A stretch of 64,000 nt of DNA from Candidatus Bathyarchaeota archaeon (lineage in GTDB: Archaea > Thermoproteota > Bathyarchaeia > Bathyarchaeales > Bathycorpusculaceae): positions 76,555 to 140,554 of the forward strand of contig PLTA01000060.1 of NCBI GenBank assembly GCA_003164295.1, given 5' to 3'. Shown here in pieces: positions 28,654 through 37,665 of the stretch (its first letter is position 1; each line of letters starts with the position of its first letter). The position numbers and the translations under genes are program-made. The notes below the pieces were generated by a model. It searched no databases. It saw only the letters and a list, made by a program, of their open reading frames with translations, and was not told where the DNA came from.

Positions 28654-29274
28654 GCGTTAGTTTTTGTTGGAGCTGTAAGCATTGCATTTGAAAATGTCGG
28701 TTTTACGCCTATCACAGTTTTTTTGATTTTGATAGGAACTTTGATGGGCAGTTTTATCAACATTCCCTTGCTTAGGCTGCGAGCCAAAATACCGGTTATT
28801 CATGACGACTACGTTAACTGGTTTGGCATATCCTACCGTATTCCTCAAGTAGAGTATGGAGAAACATTTACTTTACTGGCTGTAAATGTTGGAGGCGCAT
28901 TAATACCGACAGCTGTCAGCATCTACCTGCTTAGTCGATCGTCATTATCGACAGTTTTGCTGTGCAGTGTTGGCGTTTTAGCCGTAGCCATAGTAACTCA
29001 TTTAGTAGCTAGACCTGTCAAAGGTGTTGGAATTGCCACTCCAGCGTTCATTCCTCCAATAGCTGCAGCGGTGGCGGCATTAATTCTTTTTCCAGCCCAT
29101 CCAAAAACTATTGCGTACGTGGCAGGCACACTTGGAACGCTCTTAGGGGCAGACTTGCTGAACCTGAGGAAAATATCCAAGCTTGGCGCGCCGGTTGCTA
29201 GCATAGGCGGGGCAGGCACGTTTGATGGGGTATTCTTAAGTGGCATAATTGCTGTTCTCTTAACCGGGTTATAG
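28624..29274 (+). CDS. DUF1614-like membrane protein, 5' end altered
   Basis: This 216-aa protein has about seven hydrophobic helices, with conserved segments GSFINIPLLRLRAKIP, VNVGGALIPTAVSIYL and GADLLNLRKISKLGAPVASIGGAGTFDGVFLSG. The pattern matches the DUF1614 family of archaeal and bacterial membrane proteins of unknown role. The open frame now begins at TTG 28624 inside a 19-bp tandem duplication. Without the duplication, a longer N-terminus from TTG 28557 (SKKTIYFQHSFLFFAILVVLVF) would be in frame and would supply the first helix. The present product may lack a proper start signal. It is convergent with PEP carboxylase. Confidence 0.78.
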   Translation: MQWFLVFAVVALVFVGAVSIAFENVGFTPITVFLILIGTLMGSFINIPLLRLRAKIPVIHDDYVNWFGISYRIPQVEYGETFTLLAVNVGGALIPTAVSIYLLSRSSLSTVLLCSVGVLAVAIVTHLVARPVKGVGIATPAFIPPIAAAVAALILFPAHPKTIAYVAGTLGTLLGADLLNLRKISKLGAPVASIGGAGTFDGVFLSGIIAVLLTGL

Positions 29275-29287
29275 CGGATTGAATAGT

Positions 29288-30874
29288 TTAGCCTAAGCAT
29301 TTTCGTAGTTTAGCTGATTCTAGCAACGCTTTTTTTGCTTCGTCATCTTCTTTTTGCAGATAACTCAGAAGGAAGTTGTTTGTAAAGTTCTCATGTTTTC
29401 TGCCTGAAACGCTTTTTGGTCCAAGTTTGATGCTTAACTTTTCTTCAACTGCCTTTAGGTCTTCTATGGTGTTGCTGAGGGCTTTTTTTATTGTTTCTTG
29501 GTTCATGTTGGCTCTTTTTGATAGTTGATTTCTCATTTCTATAAGCATGTTTATGTTTTCCCAAGAAACGAGCTCGCCAACGACTTTTAGGTCATAATCC
29601 ATTTTAAGGTAGTATTTTTTGAGGAGTAACCATTCTGCACTGCTTAGTTGGTTTAATGCGCTCATGCCGATGAATTCAGGTGGTAACCCGATGCTGTAGA
29701 GTGAAGCTGCAAAAGAAATTGCTCTAGGCAAGCATACACCTGCAACGCATCTGCTGTAGCCGAAAAGTCCGATGTGTAGTTTGCGTGCTCTTCTCGCTGG
29801 AACGTAGGCTGCAACACTGTTTATGAATGGAGCCATAGATTCTATTTGGCTCTCGTAATGTCTTCTACATTTAGTAAGTATTCCTAAAAAGACTGTTTCT
29901 TCTTCTGGGTTAATTATTTCTGGGTCTCCGTTTGGGAGCCGTTGATTTAGGGTTGTAATGGCCTCTTTTACCTGCGCTGTTGGATAATCATATCTGAAAG
30001 CTGATTGAGCTGTTACAGTTGATAATCCCTTGTATTCATCTAAAAAATTTTCAACGTTATCGGGTGAAAGGTGGCCCCTGAAGGGTTTTGACCCAACGCC
30101 AAGAATGGGGTGGATAGTTGTGTTCTGTTCTTTTTCTAATTGTTTGAGTTTGCTTAAGGCTATTTTGGAGAGTAAAACAGCACATATTAACCCATAATTT
30201 AAAGCTGGATCAGATCGTGCGAGAAACACCCGCTGCTGTTTAGGCTTTATAGCTTGCAGGTAAGGACGCACCACTCTATCAACATTTATGATGCTTTCAA
30301 AATCTTCAACTAAAGGAATAACTTTAATTGTTTTGGGGCTAAAACTGCCAATCCAATCTTTAGTTGTCACTGATTCATAGAGAGTTGCATCTTCATGGCC
30401 AATTATTGCTTTTTTGTAGTAATTTAAAAGCAAGATGAGTTCTTGCGCATTAGTTGTGAATGGCAAGATTACCTCAAAAATCGGCACAACTTCTCTTCGA
30501 TAAACCAACGAAGCAACATCGTGTGCTACTGGAATGTTTTGTAGGGTTTCCACAAAGAATTTTCGTTCTGGACCTTCAATTTTTGGATTAGGTATTCTAT
30601 AGGTCAAGTAAATGTCTTCGCCGATGGTATGCGCAGAAAAATAATCCCAATATTTCTGTAATAGTTTTCTGACAACTCGAGTATCGGTGTCTTTCCCTTC
30701 TGAATCCCACATTACCTCTTGGCAACCTAAGACACTATAGGCGTAGTAGGCTTCATACACCTCAGCGTTGCCATTGATTACTTCCTCGCTGCTCCAATCG
30801 GGGATGTTTGCGTTGTCAGGGTGCTGAGTAGACATCGTTTTAGGAATCAACACATTTTCCAATTTATCACTCAT
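29288..30874 (-). CDS. ppcA: PEP carboxylase, archaeal type
   Basis: This 528-aa enzyme converts PEP and bicarbonate to oxaloacetate, refilling the partial TCA cycle. It matches the short archaeal-type PEPC family, not the ~900-aa bacterial/plant enzyme. Landmarks are IPKTMSTQHPDNAN at the N-terminus, EVYEAYYAYSVLGCQEVMWDSEGKD, RVFLARSDPALNYG, GVGSKPFRGHLSPDN, SAFRYDYP and FGYSRC. ATG 30874 (MSDKLEN) is preferred over the frame start at 30892, since family members begin near this point. It is transcribed alone, towards the DUF1614-like gene. Confidence 0.95.
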   Translation of the reverse strand: MSDKLENVLIPKTMSTQHPDNANIPDWSSEEVINGNAEVYEAYYAYSVLGCQEVMWDSEGKDTDTRVVRKLLQKYWDYFSAHTIGEDIYLTYRIPNPKIEGPERKFFVETLQNIPVAHDVASLVYRREVVPIFEVILPFTTNAQELILLLNYYKKAIIGHEDATLYESVTTKDWIGSFSPKTIKVIPLVEDFESIINVDRVVRPYLQAIKPKQQRVFLARSDPALNYGLICAVLLSKIALSKLKQLEKEQNTTIHPILGVGSKPFRGHLSPDNVENFLDEYKGLSTVTAQSAFRYDYPTAQVKEAITTLNQRLPNGDPEIINPEEETVFLGILTKCRRHYESQIESMAPFINSVAAYVPARRARKLHIGLFGYSRCVAGVCLPRAISFAASLYSIGLPPEFIGMSALNQLSSAEWLLLKKYYLKMDYDLKVVGELVSWENINMLIEMRNQLSKRANMNQETIKKALSNTIEDLKAVEEKLSIKLGPKSVSGRKHENFTNNFLLSYLQKEDDEAKKALLESAKLRKCLG

Positions 30875-31022
30875 ATTACTATCCCAGCACATTGTAGTTA
30901 GAGTTTGCCAAATAGCAAGCTTTTATTTTAATTTTACAGTATCTTTGGACTCTTCCTATGGTTGTGCTTATGAATCGTATTCTAACTTGATTAAAGGCTA
31001 AAAATTAAGACCTTTAATCGGG

Positions 31023-31823
31023 GTGATTCTTAGTCGCTTTTACTGGAAAAGCCTTATACCCCATTTTGAACAGCATATCTTGCGCTGCGATGAGACTTTG
31101 AAGGAAAAAACCCGCAAACCACCCATAATTGGACTAACTGCAATAATTATCTTAGCATTGGTGATTTCTTATTATTGTCCTCCTTCACAAGCCCAAACAC
31201 AACAAAACTTCACAACTTCTGACAAGTTCATCATCCCCGACTTCAACGGCACCATCAGTTTTGCAGTAAATGGGTCTTATTCAGAGGCAACATTGAACAA
31301 TAATACTTGGACTTTCAAAGATTTAACATTGAATAATCAAAGCATTCCAGGTTTTGGATTGAACGATTTTAGCAGTGTCGGAAACTTGATGTTTTCTACT
31401 CAGAATTCAAATGTAACAATCTTGGCTTATATTACCCTCAATGCCTCATTTCCAGTGAACTTACTAAGCTATACAATGGAGGGTAAAGGCAAGCAAATGG
31501 TCAACCTTGAACTTGACACATCCATTCCCACGAGTGCAGACGAATGGAGCGTAATCGTTCCAAATAATGTAGTTTTAGCTGAAGGTCAAGGTTGGACTCT
31601 TTTGCCTGACAATACAGTTGTTATCGCTTCTTCAGCTAGTTACATTACCGTTGCTCATTTTGGTATTATTACCACTACAAAAAGTAACTTGCCCTTCTAT
31701 CTCCAACATTCAGTAGCGTTAACCACCGCGGCTGTTTTGATAATCGTTGCAGCTTTGGCAATAATAATTAGAACCAAAATGATTAAAAATAATTTTAAAG
31801 ATAAAGGTAACCGAGAGCATTAG
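31023..31823 (+). CDS. Secreted/membrane protein, unknown
   Basis: This 266-aa protein has an N-terminal hydrophobic signal (PIIGLTAIIILALVISYYCPP), an exported region rich in Asn, Thr and Ser with several sequons, and a C-terminal transmembrane helix (SVALTTAAVLIIVAALAIIIR) followed by a basic tail. It is therefore a type I surface protein. The start may be GTG 31023 or the TTG at 31098 (KEKTRKPP), which gives a more usual signal-peptide length. It lies directly ahead of an ABC transporter pair and may be its extracellular partner. No family was recognised. Confidence 0.65.
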   Translation: MILSRFYWKSLIPHFEQHILRCDETLKEKTRKPPIIGLTAIIILALVISYYCPPSQAQTQQNFTTSDKFIIPDFNGTISFAVNGSYSEATLNNNTWTFKDLTLNNQSIPGFGLNDFSSVGNLMFSTQNSNVTILAYITLNASFPVNLLSYTMEGKGKQMVNLELDTSIPTSADEWSVIVPNNVVLAEGQGWTLLPDNTVVIASSASYITVAHFGIITTTKSNLPFYLQHSVALTTAAVLIIVAALAIIIRTKMIKNNFKDKGNREH

Positions 31824-31853
31824 TTAATTGAAGCTGAATTGTGGCTGCTTGAT

Positions 31854-32777
31854 ATGATTGAGACTGAAAACCTTACGAGGAAATTCGGTGACCTCACTGC
31901 GGTTGACAACGTAACTTTCAAAGTAAACCAGGGCGAAGTCTTTGGCTTTCTTGGTCCCAACGGAGCTGGCAAGACAACCACAGTTAGAATGCTTTGTTGC
32001 CTGATATCCAAGACAAGCGGCACAGCTAAGATTGGAGATTATGAAATTGGCAGTCAAGAAGATGCTCTGAAAATTAGGAAGATCATCGGGCTCGTCCCAG
32101 ACAGTGTGGGTCTCTACGAATCTCTCACTGCTTATGAGAACCTGGATTACTATGGGACGTTGTACAGGCGAACTGATTCTCAGCGAAAGGAGAGCAATGA
32201 ATACTTCCTTAAGTTGCTTGGGCTCTGGGAGAAGAGAGATGCTTTAGTTGGGGCATTCTCGAAGGGGATGAAACAAAAACTTGCGATAGCGCGAGCTTTG
32301 ATTCATGATCCCGAGGTAATTTTCATGGATGAGCCGACTGCAAATCTAGATCCTGAATCCGCTAAGACAGTAAGAGAATTCATTCTCTCCTTGAAGAAAG
32401 AAAAGAAGACTATTTTTCTTAACACTCACAATCTTGATGAGGCACAAAGGGTCTGCGATCGGATTGGCATCTTGAATACCAAGCTGATGGCAGTGGGTAC
32501 CCCTCAAGAACTCGAACGCTCTGTCCGTGGAAGAAAAACTGTAATCCAACTTAAGCAGGTGAACGATGCGATCTTGGATGCGCTGAAGAAACTACAGGTC
32601 AAGAACGTAGTCAAGCAGGGCAACAAGTTGACGGTCGATGTCGTGAATCCTGAAGAGGAGAATCCTGACATAGTAAACGCTATTGTCGCAGCAGGTGGAC
32701 GCATCGAAGCTGTATCCATCCTCAGCAGCTCGTTAGAAGACGCCTACTTGAAACTGGTGAAGGAGAACTCACAATGA
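31854..32777 (+). CDS. ABC-2 transporter ATP-binding protein
   Basis: This is a 307-aa ATPase of an ABC-2 type exporter. Motifs in order are Walker A GPNGAGKTT, the signature FSKGMKQKLAIARAL, Walker B VIFMDEPTANLD, and the H-loop NTHNLDEA. A C-terminal extension of about 80 residues (LKQVNDAILDALKKLQVKN) is typical of the drug/lipid-exporter subgroup. ATG 31854 (MIETENLTRKFG) is preferred over an in-frame upstream codon at 31839. The stop overlaps the permease ATG by four bases. Codon use is more GC-rich than in neighbouring genes, which may point to acquisition. Confidence 0.93.
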   Translation: MIETENLTRKFGDLTAVDNVTFKVNQGEVFGFLGPNGAGKTTTVRMLCCLISKTSGTAKIGDYEIGSQEDALKIRKIIGLVPDSVGLYESLTAYENLDYYGTLYRRTDSQRKESNEYFLKLLGLWEKRDALVGAFSKGMKQKLAIARALIHDPEVIFMDEPTANLDPESAKTVREFILSLKKEKKTIFLNTHNLDEAQRVCDRIGILNTKLMAVGTPQELERSVRGRKTVIQLKQVNDAILDALKKLQVKNVVKQGNKLTVDVVNPEEENPDIVNAIVAAGGRIEAVSILSSSLEDAYLKLVKENSQ

Positions 32778-33505
32778 CTACATGGATACCATGGAAAATA
32801 GCGCGTAAAGAGCTGAAGGTAATCAGTAGAAAAAGAAGCATCCTCTTCTACAATATCGGGTTACCTCTTTTAATCGCTATTTCTTTCTCACTTGTCATCA
32901 AAAACCAAATCGCTTCTGGAATCCCCGACACGATATCGCTGGGTGCAGAATCAATAATTTACATCTTTGTTGTTTTAGCAACTGTTCTTCCCAGTACAAT
33001 TGCAGCTTACAGCATTGTGGGTGAAAAAGTTGAAAAGACACTGGAACCGTTGCTTGCAACCCCTACGACTGATGGCGAGATTCTTCTCGGAAAAAGCATA
33101 GCGTCGTTCTTACCTCCTATTCTATCGACGTGGGCGGGGGCTTCAATCTTCATGGCATTAGCGGATTACATCCTTTACAATGGGGGATTAGGCTACTATT
33201 ATTTTCCCAATTGGAACGCTGGGGTTATGTTGTTAATCCTCGCGCCACTAGCAGCAATTCTAAGTATTGAAGTGGCAGTGATTGCATCATCGAGGGTAAA
33301 CGATGTTCGCGGTGCAAATCAAATCGCGGGTCTCCTGTTTATTCCGTTTGTTGTGGTCTTCTTTGCAGGTGCGGAAGGACTTTTTGCGTTCAGTGTTGAT
33401 AACCTTCTGATCTTCGCGGGCATCGTAATGATTGCCGATGTAGTATTATTCTTCCTGAGCCGAGCTACGTTTAGACGAGAAGAGATACTCACTAAGTGGA
33501 AATGA
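32774..33505 (+). CDS. ABC-2 transporter permease
   Basis: This 243-aa permease has about six transmembrane helices and is coupled to the ATPase by an ATGA overlap. The segment IVGEKVEKTLEPLLATPTTDGEILLGKSIASFLP is the conserved ABC-2 cytoplasmic loop. The remaining helices are VVLATVLPSTIAAYSIV, PPILSTWAGASIFMALADY, VMLLILAPLAAILSIEVAVIAS and two C-terminal ones. Together with the upstream ATPase and perhaps the secreted protein it forms an exporter; the substrate is unknown. Confidence 0.9.
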   Translation: MTTWIPWKIARKELKVISRKRSILFYNIGLPLLIAISFSLVIKNQIASGIPDTISLGAESIIYIFVVLATVLPSTIAAYSIVGEKVEKTLEPLLATPTTDGEILLGKSIASFLPPILSTWAGASIFMALADYILYNGGLGYYYFPNWNAGVMLLILAPLAAILSIEVAVIASSRVNDVRGANQIAGLLFIPFVVVFFAGAEGLFAFSVDNLLIFAGIVMIADVVLFFLSRATFRREEILTKWK

Positions 33506-33706
33506 AGGCAATCGATTAACCGCCGACTTAATTCGAAATGAAACAGGGAATACGAAGGATAGGCTATTTTACATTGACAATCAAGAAAGAGCGCCTTTTC
33601 AAGTGTTGAAAAAGGCAAAGTTTGCTGTGCAAAAGATTATGCAGAGAATAGACTGTTAAACACTGCGTAAATTAATATTAAGCAAAACTGGATAATTAGA
33701 TAAACG

Positions 33707-34318
33707 ATGAACGACTTAACTAAGAATCAGCAAAAAAGAGAGCTAATGAAGGCAGAAATTAGTCAATCAAAGCAGTCAACACTAGATGACCTCTCTTTTC
33801 AATTTAACATTGAACGGGATAAAGAGTCAATTAGGCCTACAAAAGCAATAATAATTAATCAAATTGCCAATAAAATCGAAGAAGACGAGTTAGTACTTAA
33901 AGTTGAATTTGCCTTGTTACCTTCAAATACGGCGTTTTCAAAAATTAATCTTGAGCTGTATTTTGAAGATCAACTAATTAATTCAACACCCATTTGCATA
34001 CCTCAAAGTAATTTACTAGGCGACAGCTTGGAGTTTCCTCTCGTTATTGATATGAGGGGAATTGTAGCTGGAAGTTATCTGGTTAGGGTTGAGATGTATG
34101 AACTTTGGGATTCTGATGAAAAGCTATGCTTTAGCACCAAAGAGATTGTTGTTGATTATGTTCCGCAGTCTAGAGAATCACGATTGGTCAAGGTTCCTAC
34201 TGTGAAGAGTGTTGAAGGCACAGGTCTAATTGTTGTTTCATCTTCTGCAAAAGATATTTACCGTGAAATAGACAAAGACCTAAAACAAGAATCGGTGAGC
34301 AAAAGAGATGAATGGTAA
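33707..34318 (+). CDS. Hypothetical protein
   Basis: This 203-aa soluble protein has no signal peptide or membrane segment. The first 45 residues are polar and probably flexible (NQQKRELMKAEISQSKQSTLDD). The middle forms a likely beta-sandwich (LVLKVEFALLPSNTAFSKINLELYFEDQLINST and FPLVIDMRGIVAGSYLVRVEMYELW), and the C-terminus is charged. Regular coding composition and a normal ATG support a real gene. No family was recognised. It lies between the ABC exporter and the polymerase with no overlap to either. Confidence 0.6.
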   Translation: MNDLTKNQQKRELMKAEISQSKQSTLDDLSFQFNIERDKESIRPTKAIIINQIANKIEEDELVLKVEFALLPSNTAFSKINLELYFEDQLINSTPICIPQSNLLGDSLEFPLVIDMRGIVAGSYLVRVEMYELWDSDEKLCFSTKEIVVDYVPQSRESRLVKVPTVKSVEGTGLIVVSSSAKDIYREIDKDLKQESVSKRDEW

Positions 34319-34434
34319 GAACTTCCCTATTTGGCTTGAAATTGAAGGTACCTCAAAAAGAAGAAATGCCATAAAAAAGAACAAATAATTTAAGATTTTT
34401 GAAGAAAAATTTCATTTGTCGGGTGAAAAAAAAA

Positions 34435-34782
34435 TTACGTTGTTGGTTCATATGTGTTTTTTAGCTGGAGAATAATCGGGCTAAGGGTGTGCGTTACCTC
34501 GGGCAAGCTTGCAAGAATAGCCACAACATAGGCAGGGTTCAATTCGGAATACCCTAAACCTTGAATTTCACCTCTAGTTAATTTTTTATGTTTTTCTAAA
34601 TGATTCCATGCAAGTGTTATTTCTTTCAGCGGTATAGGACGGTTTGACTCTGTAGACGTTTTTATAACTATTTGATTATTGGATACTTGTGTAATTTCAA
34701 AAGGTTTCTTTTGGTAAATGGTTAACAAACGCTTTCCTTGAAGTTTTCTCAGTTCGACCAATAAGTCCATAATTTCATTCAC
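34435..34782 (-). CDS. Hypothetical small protein
   Basis: This 115-aa protein has the pattern GKRLLTIYQKKPFEITQVSNNQIVI, then PIPLKEITLAWNHLEK, LTRGEIQGLGYSELNPAYVVAILASLPEV and a short tail. The two-part layout (small beta barrel, then helices ending in a NPAYVVAIL segment) recurs in small stand-alone proteins of unknown role, possibly nucleic-acid associated. It is divergent from the polymerase gene and shares the 110-base intergenic region with it. Function is not assigned. Confidence 0.6.
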   Translation of the reverse strand: MNEIMDLLVELRKLQGKRLLTIYQKKPFEITQVSNNQIVIKTSTESNRPIPLKEITLAWNHLEKHKKLTRGEIQGLGYSELNPAYVVAILASLPEVTHTLSPIILQLKNTYEPTT

Positions 34783-34893
34783 TTGCTGATTTGTTCATTG
34801 CTTTGTATTTTAATTTGTCGATTAACAGTTTCATTTTCACCGACCCCTCCACTACTCGAATTATTCGCTTAGGGGTATCTTTTTTAAACGATT

Positions 34894-37239
34894 TTGATCA
34901 TAACCGCAAGTCCTTTGGTATGCGGATTGATTACGATTACGAGTCCTTGCAAAATTAGAGGCTGGGTACTTGATGTTTACCCTTCAAATGAGGGTGAAAT
35001 TACAGTGTGGATCATAAGTGAATCTGGTGAAAGAATCCGCTTGATCGATAAGTTCCAATCTAAAATCTATGTTTCTTGTAAGCAAGACAGCATTGATCCA
35101 CTGATCGGTAAACTTTACAACAACCCAGATGTTGCGAAATGGAATTTCGTTTACAAGTATGCTCAGCCCACAGATTCAGAGAAATCCAAGGTTTTGGAGC
35201 TTTCACTTAGAGACTGCAGACGAACGATGGCGCTGACAAACAACATTCTAAGGTTGGGTGATTATGTGCGTTATCAGGTTTCTAACTGCGACCTCAGAGG
35301 CGACCGCGCATATTTTTTTAGCCATGACATCTTTCCGCTTGCATTTCTAGAAGTAAAGGTTGAAAAAACAGGTCTGCAATACAATCTGCTTGACTCGGTT
35401 GCCAGCACTGATTACTCTATTCCGCCTCTGCGACTTTTGAAATTGGAGGTGGAAGTTGCAAAGAAAAACAAAATTGCCGATTTCAAAGACCCCATAGACA
35501 CAATTCAAGTTAGACATGGTCAAGAAGAATCAAGAATTGAATCTGGTGATGAGGCTGAAAAGCTTCTTGAACTTGTTAAGGCGGTTAAGGAGCTTGATCC
35601 CGACATTTTGGTAACTTCTGGCGGGGATTCACACCTTTTTCCCTATCTAACCGAGAGAGCAATAACAAATGGTGTAATTGACAAGTTCACTTTAAACAGG
35701 GATGGCACGCCATTCTCGTCAAAAACGCCTTCGGGTAAAACATTTTTTTCATATGGACGGACTTTCTATAGAACAGAGCCAATCAGGCTTTATGGAAGAA
35801 TCCACGTTGACGAAAGCAACACATTCGTTTTATCTGAAGCTGGACTCGACGGTTTAATTGAGATTGCAAGAACTTGCCGAGTGCCACTTCATACTGCAGC
35901 AAGAAGCTCTATAGGTTCAAGTATGTCTTCGCTTCAATTTTATCAAGCCATAAAAGATGATGTGCTTATTCCGAGAAACAAGAGCATACCTGAAGCCTTC
36001 AAATCTGCTTATGAGCTGCTTGTTGGCGATCGTGGAGGAATGGTATATGAACCAAGAGTGGGCGCTCATGACTATGTCGGCGAAGTGGATTTCAGCAGCA
36101 TGTATCCCGTCATCATGGCTAACAACAACATATCAGCCGAAACCGTTCTCTGTAAATGTTGCCCAGACTCGCCTATACGCATTCCAGAACTAAACTATCA
36201 CATATGCACCAAACGGAAAGGGATAGTTCCTAAAACCCTAAGATTCGTTGTTGACAAACGTCTTTATTATAAGAAAATGAAAAAAGAATCGCCTAATCCG
36301 CACCTAAGAGAAGTGTATGATAACCGGCAGATAGCTCTCAAATGGATTTTAGTCACGTGCTTTGGGTATCTAGGCTATAAGAATGCTAAATTCGGAACAG
36401 TAGACGGACATATTGGGGTGTGCACTTTTGGCAGAGAAGCTCTATTAAATGCGTCGCATCTTGCAGAAAAGCAAGGTTTTGGAGTTATTCATGGAATTGT
36501 TGATTCGCTTTGGCTCAAAAAACCAGACGCAAGCATAACAGACTATGAAAAGCTTTGTGAAGTGATAACCGAGCAGTCTGGAATCCCAATTAGCTTTGAA
36601 GGACGTTACAAATGGATTGTTTTCTTGCCCTCCAAAATGCATCCGCGTGTAGGAGTACTGAACCGTTACTATGGGGTAATGGAAGATGGCAAAATCAAAG
36701 TGCGAGGCTTAGAAATCCGAAAAAGAGGCACACCACGATTTGTATTTGACGCCCAAACAGAGATGATTAACACTCTCGTCACTGCCAACAACACAGCTGA
36801 ACTTCGTCAAAAAATTCCCTTCGCTTTGGATGTGGTGAGAAGGTGCCGGCAGCAGCTTTTAGATGGCGAAGTGCCGATAGAAAATTTGATCATTTCCAAG
36901 CGTATGTCAAGAAACCCAGAGCGATACCATCAGCACGTTAGCCAGGTCATAGCGGCTGAACAGCTAATCAAGGTCGGCGCAGAGGTCCACGCAGGAAACA
37001 GCGTCAGGTTCCTATTCACACATTCAAAAGACAAGCGACATGAACGCCGAGTCAAAGTAGCTCAACTAATCGAGAAAGGCGTAGAACCTGACATCCAAAA
37101 ATACCTCATGCTTCTTTACTCAGCAACAGCAAACCTGCTAAGCTTCGAAGGTTACACCACACAATCAATCTACGATTCAATTAAAGATCAAAAACAAAAA
37201 AGTCTAACAAAATACGGGTTAACCGATCTTAAAAATTAA
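34894..37239 (+). CDS. Family B DNA polymerase, exonuclease motifs lost
   Basis: This 781-aa polymerase of the archaeal B family has a recognisable fold order but eroded active sites. In the exonuclease region, Exo I DxE appears as E185-V-E187. The Exo II Asn/Asp positions are replaced (TSGGDSHLFPYL, 241-252), and no Exo III Tyr/Asp motif is seen. In the polymerase part, motif A VDFSSMYP keeps Asp399. Motif B is ALKWILVTCFGYLGY (481-495). Motif C reads HGIVDS (533-538), with only the second Asp of DTD. It resembles the PolB2-type subgroup of inactivated or specialised archaeal B polymerases, for which bypass or repair synthesis has been discussed. The replicative polymerase is presumably elsewhere. 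Confidence 0.88.
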   Translation: MIITASPLVCGLITITSPCKIRGWVLDVYPSNEGEITVWIISESGERIRLIDKFQSKIYVSCKQDSIDPLIGKLYNNPDVAKWNFVYKYAQPTDSEKSKVLELSLRDCRRTMALTNNILRLGDYVRYQVSNCDLRGDRAYFFSHDIFPLAFLEVKVEKTGLQYNLLDSVASTDYSIPPLRLLKLEVEVAKKNKIADFKDPIDTIQVRHGQEESRIESGDEAEKLLELVKAVKELDPDILVTSGGDSHLFPYLTERAITNGVIDKFTLNRDGTPFSSKTPSGKTFFSYGRTFYRTEPIRLYGRIHVDESNTFVLSEAGLDGLIEIARTCRVPLHTAARSSIGSSMSSLQFYQAIKDDVLIPRNKSIPEAFKSAYELLVGDRGGMVYEPRVGAHDYVGEVDFSSMYPVIMANNNISAETVLCKCCPDSPIRIPELNYHICTKRKGIVPKTLRFVVDKRLYYKKMKKESPNPHLREVYDNRQIALKWILVTCFGYLGYKNAKFGTVDGHIGVCTFGREALLNASHLAEKQGFGVIHGIVDSLWLKKPDASITDYEKLCEVITEQSGIPISFEGRYKWIVFLPSKMHPRVGVLNRYYGVMEDGKIKVRGLEIRKRGTPRFVFDAQTEMINTLVTANNTAELRQKIPFALDVVRRCRQQLLDGEVPIENLIISKRMSRNPERYHQHVSQVIAAEQLIKVGAEVHAGNSVRFLFTHSKDKRHERRVKVAQLIEKGVEPDIQKYLMLLYSATANLLSFEGYTTQSIYDSIKDQKQKSLTKYGLTDLKN

Positions 37240-37665
37240 AAAATGGAAGATTGAATTCACAATCTCTTTTCTGTTGCGAATCGAAGAGTTACAGATGGAA
37301 CTGGAAAGTGGCGTAGTTGAAAAGAATCGCGCCTCCAGAAGAACATTTATACGGCATCTTTCTTTTTTTAAATGGCTAAATCCATTTTGCTTATTCATTT
37401 GGTCGTAGTCTATTTTGGTTTAGCACTTCGATGTCGACTCAACATATTGTTAACCTCGCATTTTTATGGCATCTCATTTTCTCTGTCCGTTTATGAGAAG
37501 CCAAGAGCTGAACTCGTCTTCTTTAAGGTGCTCCTCTCATCGCCACTAGTCTTTTCATCTTGGAATATTATTTGGTTTTGGTTTCCAACATTTTCGTGGG
37601 CTGATTTGGTTTCACCATTAAGTTTAAAAAGACTTTGAAGAACTGTGTTGCGTGAGACGCTAAAA
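37240..37665. other. Intergenic, weak open frame only
   Basis: An 88-codon frame (37372-37638) is hydrophobic but lacks a ribosome-binding site and family signature, so it is not called. A TATA-like ATTTATAC lies near 37346. Positions 37300-37329 share 24 of 30 bases with 39223-39252 on the far side of the AAA ATPase pseudogene. The first copy also forms a short hairpin (CTGG/CCAG around GGCG/CGCC). Confidence 0.4.

Noticed and set aside
37372..37638. 88-codon hydrophobic frame
   Set aside because: No ribosome-binding site, odd composition, and it starts inside a likely promoter.
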